Below are positions 56,100 through 64,000 of a DNA stretch of 64,000 nucleotides, in pieces (position 1 is the stretch's first letter; each line of letters begins with the position of its first letter). Position numbers and translations under genes: made by a program. The DNA is from Flavobacteriaceae bacterium. Lineage in GTDB: Bacteria > Bacteroidota > Bacteroidia > Flavobacteriales > Flavobacteriaceae. The notes under the pieces were generated by a model that was given only the letters and a program-made list of their open reading frames with translations, was not told the DNA's origin and did not search any database. Where the stretch lies: positions 62,001 to 126,000 of the forward strand of contig JAPOSZ010000031.1 of the NCBI GenBank assembly GCA_026709415.1. Reading direction: 5' to 3'.

Positions 56100-57397
56100 T
56101 CATTCGATTGATTGAATCCATTCAACAATATCTTTTACCACGTAATAAGGAATGTTTGTTGGATTATTCTCTCCAGCTTCTTGAACTTGTAAAAAAAAGG
56201 GGATTGGCATCTTGGTAAGATTTGAATGTTTCGCTTTCTCTCTCTGATATAATGTCTGTGGTCAACTATTGAATTCTTCTAATGTCACTTGATAATCTTG
56301 TTCTCCTTGAAGAAATAGCATAGGGACTGAAATCTTTTTGACGGATTCAGTAGGATTGTAGTTTTTGAGAGATAACCAACAACTTGATGGAATTTGAAAT
56401 GGCAATTTATCAGATGTTGACGATATGGTCAGAGTATCTTTTAGATACCTCACTTGGTTTTTCATTTGCGATAATCGCTTTTGTTCCACTTCATCCAGTG
56501 TTCCGTCCAAATGGAATAAATAATCATATTGCTTTAAAAACAAATCTTCTAAAGGACTGACATTGGCTGCCATGAAAACCAATCCTTTCACTTGAGGATT
56601 TAACAACGTGATTTTTGGTAGCAACATGCCACCCAAACTATGGCCTATTAAATAGACATCTTTTCTTTGGAATTCGGGGTGACAAGCAACACATTTGATG
56701 ATATTGGAAACATCATCAATGACTTCTTTTTCAATGGGGAGATCTCCTTGATATCATTTTGATAGGTGTAAGTTCTCTTGTCATATCGGATCGATGAAAT
56801 ACCATGAACAGCTAATCCCATGGCTAAATCCTTGAAGGGCTTATTCACTCCCATGGTTGCATCTCTATCTTGTGGCCCTGATCCATGAATAAAAAGGCAG
56901 ATGGCACGATGTGACTCATGAGGTTGGGTTATCGTTGCATTTAATACCACGGAACCGCTTTTTATTTCCATATCTTCTTCTCAGAACCGACTTTCATCTT
57001 TATAGCTTGGCGATTGATATTTCTCTTGTTGATGACAATCATAAACTGGCACTAGAAAAAAACCAGAAATGCTGTTGCTTTCTAAAGAATAGACAACTTG
57101 CAAATCAAGCGTTCGATTTTCAAAATAGATGGTATAAAAGTTTATTTCCAATTCGGATGTCAATTCCTCACAATGAAATTCAATCTGATTTATTTTTCCA
57201 TTTTGAGCGATGATGGATTGCCAAACTAATGGAAATTGACTTACTGGTAATTGGGCTTGAACCATTGAATCAAGTTTTTGATATGCTTTTTCAAATTGGT
57301 TGCTAGTTAAATCGTCTACGAATTCCAAAATCAATTGATTTTGTCCCATACCGTTGACCGTAAATAAGCCGGTCAACATCATCAAATAAAAACGCAT
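56100..57397 (-). pseudogene. DUF3887-alpha/beta hydrolase, broken by two UGA stops and a frameshift
   Basis: Three pieces on the minus strand make one secreted hydrolase. Piece one (57397-56981) has a signal peptide and a DUF3887 domain, and stops at a TGA after YKDESRF. The same frame continues into piece two (MEIKSGSVVLNATITQP, then CLFIHGSGPQDRDATMG), the start of the hydrolase. A lost base near 56745 breaks that frame. In the restored frame it reads GDLPIEKEVIDDVSNIIKCV and then the nucleophile motif GHSLGGM. A second in-frame TGA after LEEFNS interrupts the C-terminus, which goes on PQTLYQREKAKH to EWIQSIE at 56100. The DUF3887-hydrolase fusion is known in the family. Clearly inactivated. 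Confidence 0.75.
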
Positions 57398-57403
57398 GTG
57401 TTT

Positions 57404-57871
57404 TTATTTTAAAACAAAAGGGATGTTACTCTGTTTTAAAAAGTTTAAAACTCGATCTATATCTTTCACAGAAATCACCACTTTTTTATTTTCTGATGTG
57501 ATGAATAGGGCATACGTCGCATTGGTGATATATCCCCATCCATATTTCTTTGAATAACGAACGCCCCATCCTAAAAAATTTCGAAGCGGTCTTGCCTTTT
57601 TAATTTCTAATGTTTCAACCTCATCCCAGCGAATGTGTTTTGGACGCCAATTAAAGGGGATAAATTGGTATTTTAAATGGTCAGTCGTGAACTGTAATCT
57701 GAGTCGACAGGCATAAAAGATAGCACCTAAAACAAAGGATAAAGCCATGAACATCCAAAGCGAAGAGGCATTGTTTTTTGCTCCAATGAAGCACAATCCC
57801 CCGATCAATAAGATTATTGCATAGAAAAGGTATATGGGCAGTTTTGAAAAATCTTCAATATTTATTTTCAT
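57404..57871 (-). CDS. Membrane protein with PH-like domain
   Basis: A 155-residue protein: two N-terminal transmembrane helices (about residues 12-30 and 36-54) and then a soluble domain, LQFTTDHLKYQFIPFNWRPK, then IRWDEVETLEIKKARPLRNF, typical in pattern of bacterial PH-like domains (DUF6141-type). It lies 6 bp upstream of the DUF3887-hydrolase pseudogene on the same strand and was probably its operon mate. Function unknown. Confidence 0.55.
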   Translation of the reverse strand: MKINIEDFSKLPIYLFYAIILLIGGLCFIGAKNNASSLWMFMALSFVLGAIFYACRLRLQFTTDHLKYQFIPFNWRPKHIRWDEVETLEIKKARPLRNFLGWGVRYSKKYGWGYITNATYALFITSENKKVVISVKDIDRVLNFLKQSNIPFVLK

Positions 57872-58506
57872 GATTTTACAATGTTAATGAATATCACGAT
57901 CAACTCGATAGAACTATTTTAATCAGTTTAAATCATTGTTTTGGAGTCATTATTGAATTACCATCTTACTCTCGTCAGATATGATAGATTAAAGTTAAAC
58001 CATTGATGTTTATTCCAGTCTTGAATGTCATGAAACACATGAGTTAGACAAATCACTTTAACCGTGTGCTTATTTTATTTGAGAAAGAACCCTAAGCCAA
58101 TCTTGTTATCAAGATTTCTCCTATGACGTTTTGCATCTACAAAATAACGCTAATAATTGCTTATAATGACTTCCTTTTTAACGATTTCATGCGTTTTTGT
58201 AACGGCTTTATCGCTCATTAAATTGCTTGATTTGTAGTTATCTATACTTCGATTGGATACTGTTTTTCTGCTAATTCTTTGAGCGTATCCAAATGGTTTT
58301 CTGCCTTTACCTATTTCTTAAACCAAAATCTTTGATTTTGGCTCATATCTTGGATGTTATCATCCTCAGAAACTTTTTTAAAACTCCCGTTTCCTTAAAT
58401 CATTTGAATGAAGCTTGTTCATGTTATCATTGATCGTTGAAAACTTGGCGTTTCAATTTTTATTTTAGTGCTGAATCGAAATAAATTTGCTTGATAATGT
58501 AGTTTC
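57872..58506. other. Long intergenic region with possible degraded gene on the minus strand
   Basis: There is no intact gene in these 635 bases. On the minus strand between about 58385 and 58245 one frame reads VSEDDNIQDMSQNQRFWFKK, then, past a stop, VKAENHLDTLKELAEKQYPI, which faintly resembles the C-terminal coil of an IS3-type OrfA. I would not name it on this evidence. Confidence 0.25.
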
Positions 58507-59322
58507 ATGGATAACGTATTTGCTTTTTTTGAAAACACCCCTCCAGTCTTAGGAGCGTTGTATGCCACACTGTTTACTTGGGGGATGACTGGTCTAGGAG
58601 CTGCAACTGTCTTTTTATTCAAAACCATGTCTCGAAGTGCCTTAGATTGTATGCTAGGACTTACTGGAGGGGTGATGGTTGCTGCAAGCTTTTGGAGTTT
58701 ACTCTCTCCAGCTATCGAAATGAGTGCGGGTGAGGGTTTTACAAAAGTTTTACCTTCAACCATTGGTTTTGCTTTAGGGGCCCTATTTATTTTTGGTATG
58801 GATAAATTACTTCCACATATCCATATCAACTTTAAAGAAAGTGAAGGAATAAAAACCACTTGGCACAAAACCACTTTACTCGTTATGGCCATAACGTTAC
58901 ACAATATACCTGAAGGATTGGCCATTGGCGTTCTTTTTGGTGGGGTTGCCCTAGGAGTTCCTGAAGCATCTATTAGTGGAGCTGTCGTTTTAGCCATGGG
59001 CATTGGTATTCAAAATTTACCTGAGGGGATTGCTGTTGCAATGCCTCTTCGAAGAGTTGGTGTTTCTCGATTAAAGAGTTTTTGGTATGGACAAATGTCA
59101 GCTATTGTTGAGCCAATCGCTGCTGTTGTGGGGGTGCTTGCGGTTACTTTTTTTACCCCTCTTCTACCCTATGCATTGGCATTTGCCGCAGGGGCAATGA
59201 TTTTTGTTGTCGTAGAAGAAGTGATTCCTGAAACTCAACTTGATAAATACACCGATCAAGCCACTTTAGGATTCATTGGTGGATTCATCATCATGATGAG
59301 TCTGGATGTGGCTCTTGGTTAG
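58507..59322 (+). CDS. ZIP-family metal transporter (GufA-like)
   Basis: A 271-residue inner-membrane transporter with about eight spans. The metal-binding spans carry ITLHNIPEGLAIGVLFGG and GIGIQNLPEGIAVAMPL. The second has Gln where classic ZIPs have His, as in the GufA-like branch. It probably imports zinc or a related divalent metal. Its last 57 bp overlap the end of the convergent thiL gene. I saw no Zur-type operator that I could support. Confidence 0.9.
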   Translation: MDNVFAFFENTPPVLGALYATLFTWGMTGLGAATVFLFKTMSRSALDCMLGLTGGVMVAASFWSLLSPAIEMSAGEGFTKVLPSTIGFALGALFIFGMDKLLPHIHINFKESEGIKTTWHKTTLLVMAITLHNIPEGLAIGVLFGGVALGVPEASISGAVVLAMGIGIQNLPEGIAVAMPLRRVGVSRLKSFWYGQMSAIVEPIAAVVGVLAVTFFTPLLPYALAFAAGAMIFVVVEEVIPETQLDKYTDQATLGFIGGFIIMMSLDVALG

Positions 59323-60363
59323 ATCTTTGAATCCATCCCAACCGCTTGGTTTTATTTCTAATTCAGTTCCATCCTCTTTGATTAACAAATTTTTATTTCC
59401 ATGATGAACCGCCCCCCCAATGACAGATAACGTTGGGATCGAAGCTATTATGGGGAGATCTTTTTGCTTGATGGTGAACAATAATTCATAATCTTCGCCA
59501 CCGTTGAAAACCAAGTCCAAGTAATTAAGCTTGAACTCACTTGAAAATTCAATAAGATTAGAATGAACAGGAATTTTATTTTCAAGAATTTTAAACCCGA
59601 CATTGGAAGCTTGACTTAAATGAGATAGTTCTGTACTCAATCCATCGCTGATATCAATCATTGAAGTTGGTACAATGTCGTTTTCCTCCAAGATTTGGAC
59701 TGTACTTTTAGAGGCTTCTGGTTTGATTTGTCTTCCAACAAAATATCGATATGGTTCGAACTTGGGTTGATAATTGGCATTTTTTGAAATTCTCTGATTT
59801 TCTCTTTCCAAAACCAATAGTCCCAAACAAGCGGCCCCTAAATCCCCACTAACGACTAGGAGGTCTCCTTTGGATGCTCCCGATCTTTTGACAATTTTTT
59901 CTTTTTTTGAAGACCCAATAGCCGTAATCGAAATTTGTAATCCCCGATGATTGGATGAAGTATCTCCACCAATCAATTCAATATGATAATTTTTACAAGC
60001 TAGTTGGATTCCTTGGTATAATTGCTCAAGACTTTCCACCGAAAATCGATTCGATACGGCAATAGAAACCAAAATATATTTTGGAATCGCATTCATGGCA
60101 TAGATATCCGATATATTGACGATGACAGACTTGTAACCTAGTTGTTTTAAGTGGGTGTAATCTAGATTAAAATGGATGCCATCAATCAACAAATCGGTAC
60201 TGATGACAGAACAATCGGAATCAAAGTCTATAACGGCAGCATCATCACCGATGGATAATGTCGTTGTCTTATGATGAATCTCAAAGTCTTTGGTCAATCG
60301 TTCAATAAGCTTTGATTCACCCAAATCTGTGATCATTGTGAGCTGCTTGGGAGGCTTTGTCAT
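59266..60363 (-). CDS. thiL: Thiamine-monophosphate kinase
   Basis: A 365-residue ThiL (start at 60363, or Met10 at 60336 before ITDLGESKLIERL). The AIRS-like fold is shown by LSIGDDAAVIDFDSDCSVIS with the metal-binding Asp pair, STDLLIDGIHFNLDY, LIGGDTSS and MIDISDGLSTELSHL. It phosphorylates thiamine monophosphate to TPP, the ligand of the riboswitch at 6030-6105. The C-terminus ends with a polar tail that overlaps the ZIP gene on the other strand. A C7 tract at 59412-59418 (plus strand) lies in the gene and is in frame. Confidence 0.94.
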   Translation of the reverse strand: MTKPPKQLTMITDLGESKLIERLTKDFEIHHKTTTLSIGDDAAVIDFDSDCSVISTDLLIDGIHFNLDYTHLKQLGYKSVIVNISDIYAMNAIPKYILVSIAVSNRFSVESLEQLYQGIQLACKNYHIELIGGDTSSNHRGLQISITAIGSSKKEKIVKRSGASKGDLLVVSGDLGAACLGLLVLERENQRISKNANYQPKFEPYRYFVGRQIKPEASKSTVQILEENDIVPTSMIDISDGLSTELSHLSQASNVGFKILENKIPVHSNLIEFSSEFKLNYLDLVFNGGEDYELLFTIKQKDLPIIASIPTLSVIGGAVHHGNKNLLIKEDGTELEIKPSGWDGFKDLTKSHIQTHHDDESTNES

Positions 60364-60499
60364 TTTTTCATAAAGTCAGCAAGATAAAATATTGAATCAA
60401 AAATGTTCAATCCAAGTGATTTAAGGATTAAACTTGATTTCACAGAAATCCTCAAACTTTTAGAATCTGTGTAACTTTGTGCCCTATTTCCCTCAAGGA

Positions 60500-60829
60500 A
60501 TGATTAATGTTAGCGACCAAGCTCGAGATCAAGTCATGCATCTGATGCGAGAGGATGGCTTCAATCCAGAATCTGATTTTGTTCGAGTAGGTGTGAAGAG
60601 TGGCGGTTGTTCGGGTTTATCGTACCTACTAGAATTTGATAAACAAATGCATCAAGAAGACAAGCTATTTGAAGACAATCAAGTGAAAATCATTGTCAAC
60701 AAAAGAAGTTTGCTCTATCTGTTGGGAACTACTTTAGAATATTCAGGAGGGCTTAATGGGAAGGGCTTTGTCTTTCAAAATCCGAATGCACAAAGAACTT
60801 GTGGATGTGGAGAAAGTTTTGCTCTTTAA
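60500..60829 (+). CDS. IscA/SufA-type iron-sulfur assembly protein
   Basis: A 109-residue A-type carrier, started at ATG 60500 (MINVSDQARDQVMHLMREDG) and not at the in-frame GTG 60479. The three conserved Cys are in GVKSGGCSGLSY and the C-terminal RTCGCGESFAL. These proteins pass Fe-S clusters to target enzymes. TAACTTTG at 60472-60479 is a good -7 promoter box just upstream. No other suf genes are adjacent. Confidence 0.93.
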   Translation: MINVSDQARDQVMHLMREDGFNPESDFVRVGVKSGGCSGLSYLLEFDKQMHQEDKLFEDNQVKIIVNKRSLLYLLGTTLEYSGGLNGKGFVFQNPNAQRTCGCGESFAL

Positions 60830-60863
60830 GTATCAATTAAATAGATGAAACCTATTCCACAAT

Positions 60864-61050
60864 TAATTATTGAGCCCTTTGCACTAAAATTTTGGATTTT
60901 CGCTAAATAGGCACAAATACCCCCCCCAAAAAACCTGATCGGATCTAAAATGACTCAAAATCGCAGCGAAAACGTCAAAATCAAGGAAACGCTAGACTGA
61001 ACCGAGTTATTTGCTGAATACGAAAAAGAAATCCCTTGAAAATTCAGATT
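60864..61050 (+). repeat. Dispersed degenerate repeat, copy B (with C8 tract)
   Basis: This is related to 49490-49690 and 63862-64000: AATTAATT, TTGCACTAAAAT, AAAATGACTCAAA, GTCAAAATCAAGGAAA and GCTGAATACGAAAAAG. It contains eight C at 60920-60927 at a position where copy A has none. Confidence 0.4.
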
Positions 61051-61123
61051 TTTTTCAATTTCCATTATTCAAAGGGTTTTTTATTACCTTTGAGCATCGT
61101 ATTCGTATAAAAATCAGCCAATT

Positions 61124-62424
61124 ATGAATTATTTTACCCCCCCCCAAAAACACAAAGAATATATTCGAGATTCTTAGCGTTCATTATCTTATTGTTTTTC
61201 TCATGTAGCGAGGACAAACATCCGACGGATCTCGAAGTTCCACCATTACCAACACCTCAAGTCGCGACTTTCACCATCACTACAAGTGCCCAAGAGGGTG
61301 GTGCCATAACTTCTAATCAAACCATTAAAAGTGGCCAAACGGTCACCATTGAGGTGATCCCTGATGAGTATTATCAATTAGACCAATGGGTTGGGGATTG
61401 CGGAAATTTTAGCAATCGTGATTTAGAGGTTCGTTTTACAGCAAGTAAAAATTGTGAAATAGCGGCTCGATTCGAAAAAATAAGTTGGATCCCCCTCGGG
61501 ACCCCATTTTCATGGTTTGTTAAAGACCCCAATGGCGTTACGGTCTCGTTGAGTCCGCACTTACCCAATCCATCTGAATATGTCGGGTATTCCGGAAAAT
61601 TAGAGGGTGTGGAATACGTCGTCGTCGACAATGCTTTGCTAAGAAAGTTGATTCAAGAAGGGGACAATAGACCTAAATGCACGACATTGGTAACAGACAT
61701 GTCGTTATTATTCAATGTAGGGTCCTCAACATTATTCACTATAGGTTCCTCATTATTCTCTGGAAATTCATCATTCAATGAAGATATTAGACATTGGGAT
61801 GTCAGTCGTGTAACCACTATGAGAGGTATGTTCTACGGTGCGACGACATTCAATCAAGATATTGGCGATTGGAATGTCTCTCAGGTGAGAGATATGAGTC
61901 TTATGTTCTATGGCGCGACGACATTCAATCAAGATATTGGCGATTGGAATGTCAGTAAAGTGACCAATATGAATAGTCTGTTCAACGGCGCAACGGCTTT
62001 CAATCAGGACATTAGTGATTGGAATGTCGGTAGTGTGACCAATATGGATAGTCTGTTTCGTGAGGCCAGCTCATTTAATCAAGATATTGATGACTGGAAT
62101 GTCTCTAATGTGAGATATATGGGTGTGATGTTCTATCAAGCGACGGCTTTCAATCAAGATATTGGCGATTGGAATGTCAGTAAAGTGACCAATATGGATA
62201 GTATGTTCAACGGCGCAACGGCTTTCAATCAAGATATTGGGGATTGGAATGTCCGTAGTGTGACGAGCATGTTTCGAATGTTCGAAAGCGCAACGGCTTT
62301 CAATCAGGATATTAGTGATTGGAACGTGAGTAATGTCCAATATTGCTCTTATTTCTCATGCCTCCTCCATTCTGATAAACTGCCTGATTTTCGAGATTGC
62401 TGGCGTCGAACAAACTGTAATTAG
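61124..62424 (+). CDS. BspA-like (DUF285) surface lipoprotein, out of phase at a 5' C9 tract
   Basis: The open part begins near 61192 in the middle of a lipoprotein signal ([13 protein letters not shown]). The only ATG able to supply its N-terminus is 61124 (MNYFTPP), which is out of frame because of nine C at 61137-61145. Ten C (or seven) give [20 protein letters not shown] and the full lipobox. The mature protein has an InlB_B2/Flg_new-like repeat ([30 protein letters not shown]), a linker and eight DUF285 repeats of 25 residues. Such proteins are surface adhesins or binding proteins. TACCTTTG at 61085-61092 is a plausible -7 box. As sequenced, the gene is in the off phase. Confidence 0.8.
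61137..61145 (+). repeat. C9 homopolymer at codons 5-8 of the BspA-like lipoprotein
   Basis: It lies 13 bases after the ATG. Ten or seven C put the lipoprotein signal and DUF285 repeats in frame; nine do not. A tract right after the start codon is the classic geometry of a translational on/off switch. Confidence 0.6.
61774..62373 (+). repeat. Eight 75-bp tandem repeats encoding DUF285 units
   Basis: Each unit encodes [20 protein letters not shown] plus five residues; eight units are in register. Neighbouring units are very similar at the DNA level, so the copy number can change by recombination. Confidence 0.85.
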
Positions 62425-62560
62425 CCAAACTGGCAAAAAGATTGGTCAAAGAGTCATCTTTCCCACGACATGAGAAAATGGTAGCGCTTTCTGGAAAGTC
62501 AAGGGCTCCATCGCGACGGAACAACGATACTCTTAATTTTCAATCAAAAACGGTTCAGTG

Positions 62561-63787
62561 ATGAAAAATTCGTTCATAAAAATATTGTGTCTTGGTTATT
62601 TAACCGTTTTATTGTTTGGTTGTAATAGCAATGAAGATGAATTGGAGGCGTTAGAAAACCAAATCGCTCTTTTAGCTACGGATTTGAAGGGTCGCATCAC
62701 GGCTATAGAAACCAAAATAGGCCATCTTCCGACATCTAGTGATGTCACGAGATTAGAAAGTAAAATAGCCGAGTTAAAAACACAAGTTAGAGTCAGTGAA
62801 GATGGATTAAAAGAAGGGATTGAAGCACTAGAAGCCGAAATCGTTGCCTTAGAATGGGTGGTGAATCCTCCGACGGCTAATAAAGTTAAAGACGATGAAA
62901 CCCTCAAAGCCTTTGTTTTGTGGTCGAAATTCCAATTCGAAGCGATCCAAGATATCGACGAGGAAGCAGAGCTCAGGGATCGACTAATGAAGGAGGGGGA
63001 TTTCAAAGACGGATCGACGTTTCTCATCATTTTCCTTCCGACGGGAGAGCCCTTGATACACGGAAATGATCGTACGGCAGAGAATAAAAATCTTGGAAAC
63101 ATCGAAGATGAACAGGGGCTTAAGGTCGTCGAGAAACTACTCGAAATAGCGAGTGAGAAGAACGGTGGCTTTGTCGCGTATCAAGATCGAGGAGAAACGA
63201 AGAAAGCTTACTCGGTCTCATACCACTCTGGAGTCTCGGGACAACGATTGATCCTCGTGGGAGGTTATAAACAGGATGTCTCTCATGTCTCCAACTTTAT
63301 CCCCGATTTTCCGCCGCCTAGCATCAATGCATCACAGGTCTCAGACCGAGAAACACTCATCACTTTCGTCGAGGAAGCCGCCCGAATTTATACCGATGCC
63401 ATGGCCAACAACATCAGATCTCTCGCAGGCATTCGGAACGCCTTCCGGGAGGAGGGAAGCAACTGGAAGTCAGGCTCCGTCTACTTGTGGGTGGTTAGTG
63501 ACGGAGGGATCAATATATTTCACGGTTCCAATGCGTCTCTCGAAGGTCAATCCGCAAACTTGGATAGAACGGATATCAATGGGGTACCGTTTGTTGAGGC
63601 GCTGATCGTTGGCGCACGACGTGAGGGACAAAAATTCCTTGAATATTACTATGACGATCCGAGCATCGAGGGAGACGAGGATACAGGTTCTCCGAAACTC
63701 GGCTACGCAGTGAGTTTTAATATTCCAGGGAATACATCGGAGCAGAAGGTCGTCATGGGTTCTGGCATCTATCTTGGTCAAAGATAA
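62561..63787 (+). CDS. Lipoprotein with coiled coil and two Cache-like domains
   Basis: A 408-residue lipoprotein (MKNSFIKILCLGYLTVLLFG, then C). A coiled coil follows at about residues 25-90 (ELEALENQIALLATDLKGRI). Two homologous domains come next; each contains a helix (KAFVLWSKFQFEAIQDID; ITFVEEAARIYTDAMANN), F/Y-L-x-V/I strand pairs, G..V..AL/L, and ends with K.(A/G)Y.VS followed by a glycine-Tyr strand (VVMGSGIYLGQ). This pattern fits single Cache (sCache_2-type) ligand-binding domains. No kinase or methyl-accepting domain is attached, so it is a surface or periplasmic binding protein. The second domain's DNA is visibly richer in G+C than the surroundings, suggesting transfer. Confidence 0.55.
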   Translation: MKNSFIKILCLGYLTVLLFGCNSNEDELEALENQIALLATDLKGRITAIETKIGHLPTSSDVTRLESKIAELKTQVRVSEDGLKEGIEALEAEIVALEWVVNPPTANKVKDDETLKAFVLWSKFQFEAIQDIDEEAELRDRLMKEGDFKDGSTFLIIFLPTGEPLIHGNDRTAENKNLGNIEDEQGLKVVEKLLEIASEKNGGFVAYQDRGETKKAYSVSYHSGVSGQRLILVGGYKQDVSHVSNFIPDFPPPSINASQVSDRETLITFVEEAARIYTDAMANNIRSLAGIRNAFREEGSNWKSGSVYLWVVSDGGINIFHGSNASLEGQSANLDRTDINGVPFVEALIVGARREGQKFLEYYYDDPSIEGDEDTGSPKLGYAVSFNIPGNTSEQKVVMGSGIYLGQR

Positions 63788-63861
63788 CCGAGTCCGCTTC
63801 CCACAATAGAAGACAAAATCAAGTCATTCCGTTGTATTTGATACGATTTCGATGAATCGAT

Positions 63862-64000
63862 TACAGAGCCTTGGCACTAAAATTTGGTCTTTTCGTGAAA
63901 GCAATGGTTGAATTTTTTAGCATCTATGATAAAAGTTGGTTAGAATCCGATTTGCTTCGAAAATCAAGGAAATTATATACCAAAAATAGCAAAGACCTAT
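63862..64000 (+). repeat. Dispersed degenerate repeat, copy C (cut by window end)
   Basis: GAGCCTTGGCACTAAAATTTGG and AAAATCAAGGAAA match copies A and B in order. Its continuation lies beyond the window. Confidence 0.35.

Noticed and set aside
56100..57397. UGA read as tryptophan (alternative genetic code) to explain two in-frame UGA codons
   Set aside because: UGA ends many intact genes here (for example greA, PhyH and polA), so recoding is not general. The same gene also carries a frameshift.
58419..59003. A 194-codon open frame on the minus strand opposite the ZIP transporter
   Set aside because: It mirrors the ZIP gene, which has clear ZIP motifs. The antisense product is low-complexity and has no recognisable domain.
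61774..62373. 75-bp tandem repeats considered as a CRISPR array or minisatellite
   Set aside because: They are in-frame DUF285 protein repeats without unique spacers. No CRISPR array or cas gene was seen in the window.
62596..63102. A 168-codon open frame on the minus strand opposite the Cache-like lipoprotein
   Set aside because: Ser-rich shadow of a lipoprotein gene with a convincing signal peptide on the other strand.
1..64000. tRNA and rRNA genes
   Set aside because: I looked for T-arm consensus sequences and rRNA signatures and found none I could support.

Overview
The window is about 64 kb of AT-rich DNA from a member of the Bacteroidota. The evidence is the rplM-rpsI-rpsB-tsf gene order, a SusC/SusD pair, several TonB-dependent receptors, a DUF3127 protein, an ASPIC/UnbV (CRTAC1-like) protein, TAnnTTTG-type -7 promoter boxes and the lack of clear Shine-Dalgarno sequences. 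Genus and order cannot be read from the sequence.

Layout. 1-6 kb is a decayed defence-like island: a broken IS1595-type transposase, a Type IIG-like adenine methyltransferase split at a G9 tract, a P-loop ATPase flanked by two copies of an unrecognised ~55-residue protein (here called the HENIPL family), and a remnant of a Type ISP-like restriction enzyme. 6-9 kb holds a TPP riboswitch and the TonB-dependent receptor it should control, then an outer-membrane protein. 9.5-10.6 kb is a Fic enzyme with a small overlapping partner. 10.9-15.7 kb is housekeeping (greA, HIT protein, DUF3127, tag, tsf, rpsB, rpsI, rplM). 15.9-20.1 kb carries three more paralogues of the ATPase and an IS3 remnant. 20.3-31 kb has susD and susC, a shrunken susC copy with a doubled plug segment, a transposase scrap, and a divergent PhyH dioxygenase plus CRTAC1-like protein. 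31-36 kb has carotenoid/isoprenoid genes and another TonB receptor. 36.1-38.2 kb is an AbiE toxin-antitoxin locus bounded by perfect inverted repeats, with a frameshifted toxin. 38.6-44.7 kb is a tripartite RND efflux operon. 44.9-53.1 kb is aspS, a GH95 fucosidase, tadA and polA. 53.2-58 kb is another decayed zone with a fifth ATPase, a third HENIPL gene, split lipoproteins and a hydrolase pseudogene. 58.5-60.8 kb is a ZIP transporter, thiL and an IscA/SufA-type protein. 60.8-64 kb has dispersed repeats, a BspA-like (DUF285) surface lipoprotein and a tandem Cache-like lipoprotein.

Two themes stand out. First, a family of ~375-residue ATPases is present five times, and two of the five copies are associated with the HENIPL proteins; this looks like an undescribed two-part module. 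Second, G/C homopolymers of 8-9 bases, very unlikely in such AT-rich DNA, sit inside a methyltransferase, a SusC signal peptide, the first codons of a BspA-like lipoprotein and another lipoprotein. Three of these four genes are currently out of frame by one base. I saw no frameshift in any housekeeping gene, so phase variation or decay of accessory genes explains the pattern better than random sequencing error, although raw reads would be needed to settle it.
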